Numbered from the stretch's first letter, positions 44,739 through 57,316 are shown. The stretch: 64,000 nt of DNA from Sebastes aleutianus (GCA_916700875.1 CAKAKS010000001.1:18369956-18433955); one strand, 5' to 3'. Translations and numbers: made by a program. The notes: generated by a model from the letters alone, not told the origin.

Positions 44739-45470
44739 TCACGCGTCGGGGCACCAGGCCAGCATGGCGGCCAAACACTGGGAGTAGGCCTCCATAAGAG
44801 AGCGGGTGGCAGCACAGGACATCCAGAGCTGGAACAGCTCGTTGAGGCTGGAGGAGTGGGGGGCCACCCGGCGGCCGGCGTGCTTGCTGCTCAGCTGACC
44901 CAACAAGTCCACAGCCCAGGTGGACACTAGAGGGGCCCAGGCCCGGGGGTTGAGACGGATGAACTCTGACAGCACGCCGTGAACCTCCTACAGACAAACA
45001 GAAATACATTTTCCGTGGAATTTCGCAATGATTATTATATTTTTATGAATGCAGGAAAACATTTAAGCTAGCGAGAGATTAGGCAGGGTCTGGATTTCTT
45101 ACTCTAGTGTGCCTATAAAACCAATTTAATGTTCTAATCTTTATAAATCTTTCAATATTTTCAAGATATGGTACAAGTTTTATAAGAAGTTCCATGTGTG
45201 TCCTCTTCTCATCGCACCTGTATGATGTCCTCCAGGTTGGAGCTGACCCCGGAGCTGGCATCGTTCTCCGTCTCCAGGTTGTGCAGGAAGGCGGAGACGT
45301 GCTCATTGTACACGCCCCTCAGGTGCTCCAGCACCGCCCCTCGACAGGCCGGGACCGAGCGCAGCAGGCGCACAGCACAGCGGGCGTGTTCCTGGACACT
45401 GAGCTTCCGGCCCTGAACCGTGTCAACGCCACTGATGAAGGACTTGATCTCCTGGGAGAGTTCCTGGGCG
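44739..45470 (-). pseudogene. ints5: INTS5 exons 2 and 3 (N-terminal fragment)
   Basis: Exon 2 at 45218-45470 encodes AQELSQEIKSFISGVD through NLEDIIQ. Exon 3 at 44739-44987 encodes EVHGVLSEFIRLNPRAWAPL through MLAWCPDA. The GT-AG junction is phase 0. Both match the N-terminus of INTS5, and exon 2 would follow the exon 1 seen at 8966-9045 or 42781-42860 in frame. Homology stops after CPDA, where the family continues for about 800 more residues, and a TGA follows at once. The break at 44739 adjoins unrelated sequence leading to the utp11 fragment. No exon 1 lies upstream before 47040. It is a dead fragment that preserves exon sequence deleted from the other units. Confidence 0.85.
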
Positions 45471-46776
45471 CTAGAGGGGAAGAGTGGACACGATGATATG
45501 ATGGGCAGAGTGGGAAGTTTAGCATCGACAAGCAGAAAATGACGAGGTAAAAGAGGTGTGTGTCTAGTGTCTGTCTATGTGTGTGAGAAGGGAAGGTTCT
45601 TTCAGACATAAAGATCCATTTATACATCACTAATAAGAAAGAGAACAACATATTTTAGAGCTGCGACTAACAATACTTTTCATTATCGATTACCATTTTG
45701 ATTGACTAATCGTTGGAGCTCTGATAAATATTTTTTTAAAAAGGTCAATTGTCTTAAAATATAACAATTAATTAAGCTAACTGATCAACAGAAAATGAAT
45801 CCTCCACAATTTATTAATCGTTTAAATCATTTATCAAGCAAAAACGACAAAGCACATGTTGTATCCAACTTGTCAAATATCAGAATTTACTGCTTTTCTG
45901 TTTCATATCTTTGTAAACGGAATATGTTTTAGTTCTGAGTCAGACAAATCAAGCAATTTAAGGTTGTCACTTGTTGTGGTGGACATTTTGCACTATTTTC
46001 TGACATCTGATACACTAAATGACTGAGTAACGCACAAGAATATCAACAGAAAAGGGCAGTAACTTAAAATAATTGTTCTCAATGTATCGATTAATCGCTT
46101 AGTCCAAAGAAATCTCTTTAAGGTGTTTTTGTGTTTAGTTTACTATCACATAAGACAAAGAAACACAGCAAATCCTGATTATTAAGAAGATGTAACTTGA
46201 TTATGTTGCCATTTTTCCATGATTTTTTAAAAAAAACATTAAAAAAAGAAAAAAAGTTAGATTAATTTTCTGTCAATCAACTAATAGATTCATCAAAATA
46301 AGGAAATAAATAAAGGAAATACTCCTTAGTTGCATTGCAGCCCCAAAATATATTCCATTTAAATCTTGTACAAAATAGGGAAAATACAGGAAATCCTCAT
46401 AATTAAGAAGATGTAACTTAATAATGTTGCCATTTTTCCATTTAAAAAACAAAACAAAAACAATACAATCATCAAAAACTTTTCCGTCAATCAACTAATA
46501 GATTAATCGATTTATCCACTCAACAAAAACATTAATAATGGAAATAATCCTTAGTTGCATTGCAGCCCCAAAATATATTCCATTTAAATCTTGTACAAAA
46601 TAAAAATACCCAACAATTGCTGGTTACTGATCTACAAATATTAGCTTTGCTCCAACTGATATAATCTTAAATTATTTTTAGGTGTTGGTCAGGACAAACA
46701 ACCACAGTAAAACAACAGCTTGTCATGTGTATATATGTCTTTTTACTTTTCATAGAGCTATATGAATAATCGTGTG

Positions 46777-46807
<31 letters not shown>

Positions 46808-47039
46808 TTTCAATTTATTAAAATATATTTTGATAAAATAACTACTATTACTGGTATTTTTCATTGTAATTCTTCTTCTTATTCTTCTTCTTATTATTAT
46901 TATTATGTTTTTTTTTCCTAATCAAATACTAGCTTTGTTCCAACTGATATAATTATAAAGAATTTTTAGGTGTTGGTCAGGACAAACAACCACAGTAAAA
47001 CAATACAGCTTGTCATGTGTATATATGTCTCTTATAACT
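45471..47039. other. ints5 intron 1 and repeats
   Basis: It contains copies of a teleost repeat with 'attatcgatta' and 'gcattgcagcc' phrases (about 45655-46150, 46255-46360, 46490-46570), a TC/TG simple stretch (46775-46807) and ATT-rich sequence (46870-46910). It is similar to 42000-42780. No gene is seen. Confidence 0.55.
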
Positions 47040-47043
47040 TTAA

Positions 47044-47706
47044 AGGGACTATTTGTAACTTTCAGAAATGCTTCTTAACAGCGACACCTGTGGCCGTGAA
47101 ATCGCGCTTGCTCGCTCTCAATATACGTGAACGAGCATCACTCAAAACAGTGAGGCGACACAATTCAGCTAAAACCACAATATCACTCTATATTTCAGCT
47201 GCTTGGCAGTAATGTTAGCTGACCAGACGAAGGTCTCTCCATGAACATGATTTAGATCTGATCCTAGTGTTGGCTTTTCCTGCCTAAGTGCAGGCTGAGG
47301 CCGCGGGGCTCTCCAGCGTGTCTCCCTGCTCTCTCCGCCCGCAGCCGGAGAGAGCAGAGGAGACACCGGCACCCGGTCGGTAACGAGAAGACAACTTAAA
47401 TCTCTGTAGAGCTCCGTCACTTCACAAGACACGGAAAACCTCTGTTGGTCTGGAGGAGCTGCAGCAGTTATTTCTGCACAAACGTCCCCTGTACATTCAC
47501 TAGATATTCTCAGAGCTAAACTAACTCTTCTGCAGTGTGTAGTGAACGCGCGTTCACGTCTAGAGGTGGAGTGAGCTGAGCTGTCTGAGTGAAGGCGAGC
47601 AGGCAGAGGAGGAGGGTACAGCGGCTACACGCGAACGCGCATATGCGAGCGCGCATGTGTGACGACTCGCTACATTTATGCGCGTACAAAGTTACAAATA
47701 GTCCCT
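47044..47706. mobile_element. 663-bp TTAA miniature element, inverted copy
   Basis: Ends AGGGACTATTTGTAACTTT with TTAA at 47040-47043 and 47707-47710. Same family as 25195-25888 but in opposite orientation and at a different site. Confidence 0.85.
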
Positions 47707-47817
47707 TTAACAAAATGTGTGCTTGTGCACCTCTGTGAGACAGAGCACTACAGGCACTTGCCAATTTTTAATGTGAAAATGTTACCGGGAATTTAATCCT
47801 GAAGTTTACCTTGATTC

Positions 47818-49137
47818 TTAAAGCTACAGTGGGTAGAAATGGAGCAAATAGGATTAAAAAAAGTTATTTTTATAAAACAGTCACAATATCCTGACAGTAG
47901 TGCATGAGACAGGTAATCTGAAAAAAATCATGTGCCTCTGTTTCCTCCGGTGCTCCTAATGGTATCTGCAAGATTTCACAGACCTGAGGAAAACAACCAA
48001 TCAGAGCTGAGCTGGAGCCTTGCCGTCTCAGAGCAGCTGTCAATCACTCGCGAACTCTGATCAAGCAGTCAAACTAGGCAGCGCTGATCAAATATGAATG
48101 AATATTCTGTTACTGTAATGCCTATTTCTCACCGCAAATGTTTTCAGAAACATCTTGTAATGTACTGTTTAGCTGTAAAATGAGAAAGTTTGTGACCCGG
48201 CAGCCATGTTGAGATCAAGTTGAGGAAATACCAAGCACCGCCCACCAACCAGAGCACAGCCAATAGGAACGCTCTCTCTTAAATGACCTGTGATTGGTCA
48301 AAGTCTCCCGTCACGGGCTAGATTTTCTAAAGCCTGAAAACAGCCATGAGGAGGTGCAGAAGTCTAGTTTTCTTTCATTACAATATGCTGATAGTCCATG
48401 AGCCAGGTCCCCAAAATTTGGCCGCCGTGCCACTGTGGAGGGACCATGTCTCATGGTGACTTTTTAAAAGGTCTATGTCCCTAGTGTTGGAAAATACATG
48501 ATAGAATTGCAGCAATGGTAGCTTTCTATGTGCTATCATTCCTTTTTTCATCCCTCCATCATTAAAATGTTTCCATCTTTTTTCCCCATTTTACACTTAG
48601 ATCCAGTATAAAAGAGGGTAACCTACACACAATATCATTGGAAAGCTTAAACTAAATTTATAATCTATCTTCCGGTCACATTTTCATGACACTGAGGACA
48701 ACAGAATTTTACCTTTGACCTCTAAAGTTGCAATAGGCAAATTCTGAATGGCTCTGCAAATGCCCTTATAACTATCTTCATATTGATCTGGTGTGCCCAT
48801 GATAGTTCCAGCATAAAGAGCACAAAATGAGCTTTAAAATGATATATTACATGAATAACAACAATAACAACATTTCTTATCAGAATAAACGTAACTTTGT
48901 GCAGTTTGTATCTGATAGAATGTTCAGAACTTTGCACTGAATTGTTATTGGGGCAGTTGTAAATGGCTTTCTAATCAGCAGAAACACAAAATAACATAAA
49001 AACTAAAAAACTTTCCTAAGAAATTAATTCTCTAGCAGGTTTATCCATTATTTTGTATTTGTATGAAAGGTTATTATGGAATTTTTGCCCAATGATGCCA
49101 AAAATATACTACCTACTGCCACTTTAATCATTTGAGG
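47818..49137. mobile_element. TTAA-type non-autonomous DNA element, unit B
   Basis: Both ends are present: TTAA then AAGCTACAGTGGGTAG at left, and CTACCTACTGCCACTT then TTAA at right. It lacks the two later insertions found in the unit A copy (24013-26600) and shows their empty sites. Confidence 0.7.
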
Positions 49138-49804
49138 AAAATGTGTGATCAACATTGTTATTGGTATGGCCTCAACATTGATTTCCTAACAACTTAACTG
49201 TGCTAATCCTGCAGCACAGCGGTGAACACTACTATCTGGGTTTGATCAAGTTTTATGGAGCAGTTTGCTGAAAACAGGAAGTTCGTTTCCGAGAAACCAC
49301 ATGCTCCAAGGTAAAAGTTGACTCACCTAGCAGAATATAAAGGTGAGGTCTGCACTGCAGAGTCTCCTTTATCACACACAGGGACGTGAAGTGCGCCCAG
49401 GAGAAGCATTGAAAAGAAACTCCTGCATTAAAGAACTGAAGTTTGCCCTGGACACATCTCTTCTACTGAGGTGGGTTGCTATATAAACAAAGTATTATTA
49501 TCATTATTGTGGTGATTTAAATGCTTTAATTGCACGTATTTGGTGTTTTACTAAACCGTAAATACTAAGTTCGGAAACTTGTGTTTGATGAATTATTTCT
49601 CTGTTGTTACAATGCTAATTGGCATTGTATTTTACATCGTTGGAAAGCCTGTTTATTTACCTTCGCAATGATGTCCAACTTGTAAGGATCATGCATTTGT
49701 GGGATGAGCAGCACAGCTGATTATGTGGGTAACGCCCAAGAAAAATTTGCCAAAATGCTCCGTCAATGGTAAACAGTGTATTCTCATAAGGCTACCAGGA
49801 AGCC
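49138..49804. other. noncoding stretch shared with unit A
   Basis: Aligned with about 26610-27170. No coding signal. Confidence 0.5.
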
Positions 49805-52177
49805 TGCAATATGAGACCTTTAAACTGTAGGAATTCTTTGTCTTTTTCTTTTTCATGCAAATGAATCGCCTTTTTGAAGGCCTTAACATGCTCAAAAAGT
49901 TGTTAAACTTGGCACACGCAGTGAAAAATGTATTATTTTAAGGGTCTCGGGCTTGGGTGTTGCAAAATGGCTCGCTAGCGCCCCCAGAAAGTTGGAAAAA
50001 TTGAGCTCCTCGCTCTGGTTTCACCTACATGTATGAAATTTGACCGACCATACTTTGAGTGCAATGCATTTTGCCATACTTTAGTGTGAACGCACTTGTG
50101 CACTCAAAATAGTAAGTGTAAGAACGGAAGTACGCAGACTGGAACACACTGCTAGACTCTTGTGGGAGGTGTCATTGAACTCAGCAGAGTTCCTGTTTCA
50201 TTGGTATTGTTATCCCCGCCCCCTACACATTAACCACGCCCAGGGACAAGCCTGCAATGACTGCCTTTCACCGTCAGGCCCGTTTGCGCTGGTGTCGACA
50301 ACACAGACAATGGAACCTGAACATGTGGGGGAATGTCATGTTCAGTGATGAGTCCAGGTTCTGTCTGCCCCCAGAAAGTTGGAAAAATTGAGCTCCTCGC
50401 TCTGGTTTCACCTACATGTATGAAATTTGGCAGACAGATGTAACATGTGGAGACGCACAAAAATGCTTCTTGGAGGTATGCCCAAAACGCAACAGGAAGT
50501 CAGCCATTTTGAATTTAATTAATTAATTATTAATTTTTGCCCATTTTTAGCGTTTTATAGGCCGTGTACTTTAACACACTTCTCCTACAGATTTAATCGG
50601 ATCGACTTGAAACTTGGTCAGGACCATCTTAAGACCTTAAGGATGAAAAGTTATTCAAATGGTGAGTTTTCACTGAACTACCGTGGCAGCCATTTTGAGC
50701 CATTTGCCATGAAACAGGAATTTGTTGTAACTCCACTGTACATAGTCCGATCTGCCCCAAATTTCTCAGGCATGATAAGGGCCCAGTCTTGATGTCATGT
50801 ACATGTCCATATTGACTCACACGCATAGCGCCCCCTACTGGCAACAGGAAATGACATGTTTTCTATTTTAATGTACTCCTCCTAGCAGGCTGACCAGATC
50901 CACCTCAAACAAGGTCAGAAAAGCCTTAAGACCTTGATGATGCATTATTGTGAAGACTGTGAATTTTCATTGAACGGCGTTGCCCTGGCATGGCGGAAAT
51001 TTGGCGTGATTTGCCATGAAACAGGAAGTTGTTGTAACTTCAGCATACTTTGTCAAATCTGCTCCAAATTTCTCAGCCATGATGGTGGTCCAGGCCTGAG
51101 GTCAATTTCATGTCAATATAGACTCATAGCCCCGCCCCAAGATGTTAGCCACGCCCTCTTTCAGAGCTCATGAACCATTTGTCCTACAGTGTGTTCCAAT
51201 CCACGTACTTAAAGAAGTACACTTCAATGTAGTGCACTGTGTGCACTCTGTACTTACTTGAGCAGTGCGTGAATTTCAACGGGGTAGGGTCGTCTCAAAT
51301 CGAATACTCTGCGGTGCGCTTACCGGAAATTACGATCGCAACATTTCCCCGCGGCTCGCTACCCGCCAAAATATCTTCTTCTTCTTCAGGGTTTTACAGC
51401 AGCTGGCATCCTTTGTGGTGCACTGCTGCCTCCTTCAGGTTTTACCCGTCCACTACCCGCCAAAATATCTGCCTGCTTTGTTGATCAAGAATACACAGAA
51501 AATTAAAGCATGTGGAAAGTTTTGCTTGGGCGTGGCATGTTGGCTCTCTAGCGCCACCTTATGTCTTTTAGCCTTTGAACATGCCTTTGACGCCCTTGGT
51601 TTACTCGAAAACTCATGAAAGTTGGCAAAAAGATGGACACCTGTAAACTTTACATGAATGTACAGTTATTGGGTTCAGCATGTTTAGCCGGCTCTATAGC
51701 GCCCCCTAATGCGTGGAAGGCTATAGTTTGGTCAAAGTTGATCCTATATTCATGAAATTTGGTAGGTATATCCTGCTCATTATTTCAGACATATTCCTCA
51801 TCGGGTTTCATTAGCTCCGCCCCGTTCATCGCTGCTTGCAGCTTTAATTAGGGCCCGAGCACCGACAACGTCGGGCCAGCGAAGGCCCTCTTGAAACTGA
51901 AGCGTTTTTTATTAGGGCCCGAGCACCGACAACGTCGGACCAGTGAAGGCCCTATTGAAACTGTAGGAATTCTTCTTTTTTTTTTTTTTCTTCACCCAAA
52001 TGAGTCGCCTTTTTGACGACCTTAGCATGCCCCAAAAGTTGTTAGGGTTGGCACGCTTATCAGACGCGGTGAAAAATTTGATATTGTAAGGGTCTCGAGC
52101 TTCGCCGTTGCAAAATGACTCGCTAGCGCCCCCTAGAAAAATGGAAAAATTGATATCCGCGCTCCGGTTTCACCTAC
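49805..52177. repeat. interspersed repeat block, unit B end
   Basis: Mosaic of the family at 29290-32186. It includes the separated halves of the CAGTGTGTTCCAAT element (right half 50041-50151, left half 51187-51515), a Tc1 piece and the paired hairpins at 51850-51953. Confidence 0.6.
50238..50372 (+). pseudogene. Tc1-type transposase short fragment
   Basis: The plus-strand translation includes RQARLRWCRQHRQWNL and VMFSDESRF, the segment around the first catalytic Asp of a Tc1 transposase. It overlaps the end of the unit A fragment (27280-27925), in the opposite orientation. About 45 residues only. Confidence 0.8.
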
Positions 52178-54302
52178 ATGTGGAGACGTACAAAGAAGCC
52201 TATGGGACATATGCCCAAAACTCAACAGGAAGTTGGCTATGATGCTGGATGTCACAGGGACTGTGATAAATGCAAATGCACATCCCACTGTTCTGATTGC
52301 ATAACAGTTCAAGATTCAAGATTCAAGATTCAAGATGTTTATTGTCACGCCGGTTATACAAGTACAATCGTGTGAAATGCTTTTTGCTGGGAAGCTCCAT
52401 TAAAAATAATAAATGATATTACATTATAAAAGGAAATACTTTGTACAAGGCATTTTAAGAACATAAACATATCAGGAAGTATGAATGTACATAGCGTCGG
52501 CGTTAGGGGCGGGCCATGGGGGTCCAGGCCCGTCCAAAAAGGTCACTGAGCCCCCTCAGCTGAATTCTCTCCTGACAAAAAACTAAACTGAAATAACAGC
52601 TAGGCTATAAGTAAAATTAAGTCATTCAGTTTGGTAATGGAAGGACTTAACACTGCAATGCAAAATAAAGCACAAAACAGTGATAGTTTTGCATTTAGGA
52701 AACAACTAGGACATGTACTTGGGCTTGATTACATTGTTTTCTATTGGAGTGTCCTAACCCGCTGCGAGCAACATGGTGCTGCACAGCGCGGCGTGACGTT
52801 TTGTCTGAACTTCTATCGGATCCCTTGCTATGATGTTGGATGTCACAGGGACTGTGATAAATGTAAATGCACATCCCACTGTTCTGATTGCATACAAAAA
52901 GTAAACTTTTTTTACTCAGATTTTATGCATATGGTGGTGTTTCTTTATACTATTGACAGTTTTCCTAAAATTAGATTTTAAAAATTGCAATATATCGCCT
53001 TGCTTACTGTATCACAATATATTGCAATATATTGAATTGTAACCCTTGTATCATGATACATATAGTTTCGCCAGATTCTTGCCAATATACAGCCCTAATA
53101 ATAATGTAATTTATACGCTAAAACCAATGCAGTCTAATACAACATACCTGCATCAAATCCTACCTACATGAAGGTTATAATGTTCAGTGTATAATACACT
53201 GACAGGTGTTTCTATTAATTTGTCCACCCCATTTATATCAGTGATGGTAGGATAAATAACAGAAACTTCTTTCAGTATAACACTACAGTGCAATTTAACA
53301 GCACCACAAACTGCAGCCTCCGAAATGATCATGATGTTGAATCATCTCCTCTCTAATGTTATATTATAATATTATAATCTTCATGAAGGTAGGATTTATT
53401 ACAGGACTTTAGTATGAGACTGCATTAGTTTAGCTAGGTGTACCAATAAAACTGGCATATATAGATGTACTATATATACAGATGAGCTGTAATGACATGT
53501 GACACATCATCTGGGTATAATTGATAATCCACATGTGATTATTATTATTACAAGGAGTGATCACACAATACCCATGGGAATAAAGATTATATTATTAGTA
53601 CAGCATTTAATGTATATATATTCTTAGGCAGTGCTGTGTTAGACTTGTGTATACTTTTGAGCTAACTAATAAATCAAGAGCGAACAAGAAAGAACACACG
53701 GATACCTTATCACCAAAGAGATAGTAAACTATTTTTTACTCTTCTGTATCTTCTCAGTATCTCGTGTTGTATGCTAATATTTGTTCTATAACATGCAGTG
53801 GTGGAAGAAGTACTTGGATCTTTTACTTAGGTAAAATTACCAATTGCAAGTAAAAGTCATTCATTTAAATATAATCTATATATAATTATATTATTTATTA
53901 TATCAGTAGTTTTGTTCAGTGGTTCCTAACCCTGGGGTCAGACCCCACAGGGTCACAAAATAAATCTGAGGGGTTGTGAGATGATTAATTGGGTACAAAA
54001 AAAAAAAGTGAAAAATTTGTAGGGCCAAACTAGAGCAGCCACTGGTTTAATTATTAACAAATTATATTTTATAAACTGATCATATGTTGTTGTTTTTTTG
54101 TAACTACTAACTATATCTGTCAAATAAGTGTAGTGGAGTAAAAAGTACAATATTTCCCTTTGAAATGTAGTCAAGTATAAAGTAGCATAAAATGGAAATA
54201 CTCAAGTAAAGAACACATACCTCAAAACTGTCCTTAAGTGCAGTACTTGAGTAAAAGTACTTAGTTGCTTTCCACCACTGATAACATGATTTGTTCCTGC
54301 AG
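52178..54302. other. start of unit C, noncoding
   Basis: Aligned with 1-2126, with the LINE tail at 52301-52493, 66-bp direct repeats at 52238-52303 and 52829-52894, and the hAT element at the right. No gene is seen. Confidence 0.6.
53796..54280. mobile_element. hAT-type miniature element upstream of PLAAT-C
   Basis: Complete, with CAGTGGTGGAA and TTCCACCACTG ends and ATAACATG following at 54281-54288, as in unit A. Confidence 0.85.
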
Positions 54303-54786
54303 GTGCTGAAAGTCAAACCAGTCGAAACCAGCCGAAAGAAGCACTGACATGGCCACGGTTAGAAAATGGTCACCTAATCACAATATAGAAAATTAGACTA
54401 TTTTTTTTTTTTTTTTGCTGTTCTAGTTTTCTATTATAGCAATTATATGTCATTATGCAACTTGTATAGTGTGTGTCCCATAGTATTATTGTATGTAGCA
54501 TTTCATTGAATGTAAATGTTTTCAAGTCAAGTCAGTTTTATTTACAGTAAATAGTCCAACACCAGTCTTCTCTTATCTTTGTTTAGCCCAGAGAGTCTGG
54601 TCACTGTCTGCAGTCTGTTGACAAACAATCTGTTACAAAGTCAAACATATTTTCTGTCTGATCTAGTCCAAGTATGATAAGAAGCCAAAGCTCGGGGACT
54701 TGATTGAGATCTTCCGCGGCACCTATCGGCACTGGGCTGTGTATGTTGGCGATGGCTTCATTGTCCACTTGGCATCATCCTGTGAG

Positions 54787-54844
<58 letters not shown>

Positions 54845-56606
54845 ACACACACACACACTGTCTAAACCAGTGGTTCCCAAACTTTTACACATCAGGGACT
54901 CCTAAACTGACACAAATTAGACCCCCATTTGATAGATTTAGTCCCGGGGTTCCCTTCTGATAGGATTTGTTCTTTTAGATGTTTGATTACAGAAAGTGTA
55001 TTAAACCAATGACCAAAATAGTCATTCATTCTGTCATTGTGTTACTTATGGATGGACTTGTAGTGAACGGACTCCACTTTGAAAACCACTGCTCTAGACT
55101 GCTACTCCCAAATACTAACCCGTCTCAGTCTGGAACAAAAAACAGCCGAGTTTCACTGTCACATGAAGTTTTTGGTTTGGTTGAACTGATTCATAATTCA
55201 TAAACCATCAAATATGCTGCAATATTTAGAGCACAAACCCACACAAGTAACGTCTGTTTCTCCCTAGCTGACGTCCCGGCTGCAAGCGCCAGCATTCGGA
55301 TGTCTGTTCAGACGATTAAGGCCATAGTGAAGAAAGAGAAGCTTGAGGACGTGGTGGGAACCGACCGGTGGGAAATCAACAACAGACTGGACGAGGAGTA
55401 TAATCCCCGCTCGGTTCAAGACATTGTGATGGAGGCCTTAGCCAAGGTGGGCGAGGAGCTGGCGTATGACGTCCTCACGGCGAACTGTGAGCACTTTGCA
55501 AACAAGCTGCGCTACGGAAAAGCTGAGTCCTGGCAGGTCGGTGGAGAAATACCTATGTTAGACAAAACATAAATACATTAAAGGAGTAAAAATGTTTGTG
55601 CTAGTGAGATTAAAACATAAAAAATCATAAAGATATTTCACCAAAAAAATAAGTAGGGATGTACCGATCCAACTTTTTCAGTCCCGATACTGATAGCGAT
55701 ACCTGGGCTTTGAGTTTTAGTCCAATACTGTGTACCGATCCAATACGAGTATCTAATCAATAAGCTGTATGCCTCACTGTGTGGAAGTGACTGGGATCAT
55801 TCTTTTATGAGTAAGGCAACATCAGATTTGACTTAAACATTGCTTTCTTAACTTTGTAAACCTAATTGTAACCAAATAAATACATACAGTAGATATAAAT
55901 TTACTAAATTGTTATTTATTATTAAAATAATAAATCACCAGAAGCACCATAAACTTAGTTAAAACATCTTCAAAATTAACAGGAATTATTTACATTAATT
56001 ACAATTCAAGTGTAAACCTCTTTAATGCAGCAACAAATCAGACAAAACTAAAACAGGAAATAAAATTCCAGTATATAATGTATATAGTAGAAGTGTATAG
56101 AATAGATCAGCCCCATTGTCACCGATATCCGACACCGATATCCGATCCAGCTATATGAGTCAGTATCAGCCCGATATCCGATCCGGTATCGGTGCATCCC
56201 TAAAAGTAAGACAATAGAAAATGTACTCATATGAACAAGCAATTTATATTTTTTTCAGAAAGCAGGCATGGTAAAAGTTATTATTAGTAAGTCAGTTATA
56301 ATGGATTTCTATATAGAGTGAAAACCATGAAAACCTCTCAAACCTCTTCAACAGCAGAATCTACATTTCTGCTGTCCATTACATTATAATAGAGAAAGGA
56401 ATATATACTGGAATAATGTCCTAATATGTGAGTGATATATTTTCCGGACTTGTGGAAAGTTTGAATGGAGTCTTGAATGTGAAACAAACTAAAAGGTGTC
56501 TGTTTGTTTCCCTCTGCAGGCGCTGGCCGGAGGAGCGGCTACCGGTGTGTTAGCGGGGGTTGTGGGTTTTCTGGGTATCCTGGCTGCGTTTTTCATGAGA
56601 AGATGA
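54303..56606 (+). CDS. plaat: PLAAT-family phospholipase A/acyltransferase, copy C
   Basis: Exons are 54303-54357 (ATG at 54349), 54673-54781, 55268-55536 and 56520-56606, GT-AG and in phase, 157 residues. His23 (RHWAVYVGD), His35 (IVHL) and Cys113 (NCEHF) are kept at human PLAAT3 positions. Pro replaced by Leu in KPKLGD changes an otherwise well-kept motif. Exon 3 differs from copy A at about 26 of 90 residues and has about three silent changes. The final exon is the shortest: ALAGGAATG then a hydrophobic run (VLAGVVGFLGILAAFFM) and only two Arg before the stop, so it has almost no basic tail. It shares its 3'UTR start ('gtaccgactcaaccctctt') with copy A. Expected to act as a membrane-anchored acyltransferase/phospholipase. 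Confidence 0.9.
54788..54860 (+). repeat. (CA)n microsatellite at exon 2 donor, unit C
   Basis: CA array after 'gtgagt', interrupted once by TA. Confidence 0.95.
55654..56202. mobile_element. hAT-type miniature element in PLAAT-C intron 3
   Basis: Ends TAGGGATGTACC and GGTGCATCCCTA, with the 8-mer AAAATAAG at left and AAAGTAAG at right. Confidence 0.8.
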
Positions 56607-57316
56607 TGTACCGACTCAACCCTCTTTTCTATTGATGAAAACTAAAATGTTTTGCTAGTAGTTGTTAATGAAGTGTAATGTCAATTTTCATATCTGCATT
56701 TAACACTGTACCTTTAAATAATCTCAGGGCCTCACATGTTCAACTTTGTTACCATAAGACAGTGACCCGACGGTTTTGCCTTGACTATAAACAACAGATT
56801 GCTGAAATACTTGTTATGTCTTGTGATGCTCTGTTGTCTGCTGTGTGCTGATGCATTGATAGTCTCTCTATCCTTCTCTTCTTTGCACTTCAAAATCAGA
56901 ATAATCTAATATGATGATATTATGGTTAAATCTCACAGAACAGCCACATATTGTCAAATGTACTACAGCCTAGTGTTTCTTGTAAAAGTACATTGATGAA
57001 TTGGGTCCTGGGCTGAAAGGAGACATGTGGACTAAACTAATTGATCACTAATGACATGTCATCTCTAATGAATAGCACTTTGTCTTCCTCTGACATTTAA
57101 TTGTTTTGAATAAAGAATAATTTGTGTGATTCTGGATTAACTGTTACACTTATTTCCCTCGATCAGTTTTGTTCATTTGAATCTCTAAGCATTTTATTAG
57201 AAGCAGCATACAGTATTTTATCAATATTACTGTGTTATAGAGACAAGCCACCTAATTTAACTCCTAAATACTCCGAACTCTTGTCGTTTAAAAAAAACAA
57301 AACACTTACCACTTAC
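56607..57316. other. PLAAT-C 3'UTR and spacer
   Basis: Shared with A and B except for a unit C-specific insert at about 56667-56895. No gene is seen. Confidence 0.5.

Noticed and set aside
44267..44797. A functional utp11 gene
   Set aside because: Homology covers only about 100 N-terminal residues, lacks the first Met and stops after MRTQD.
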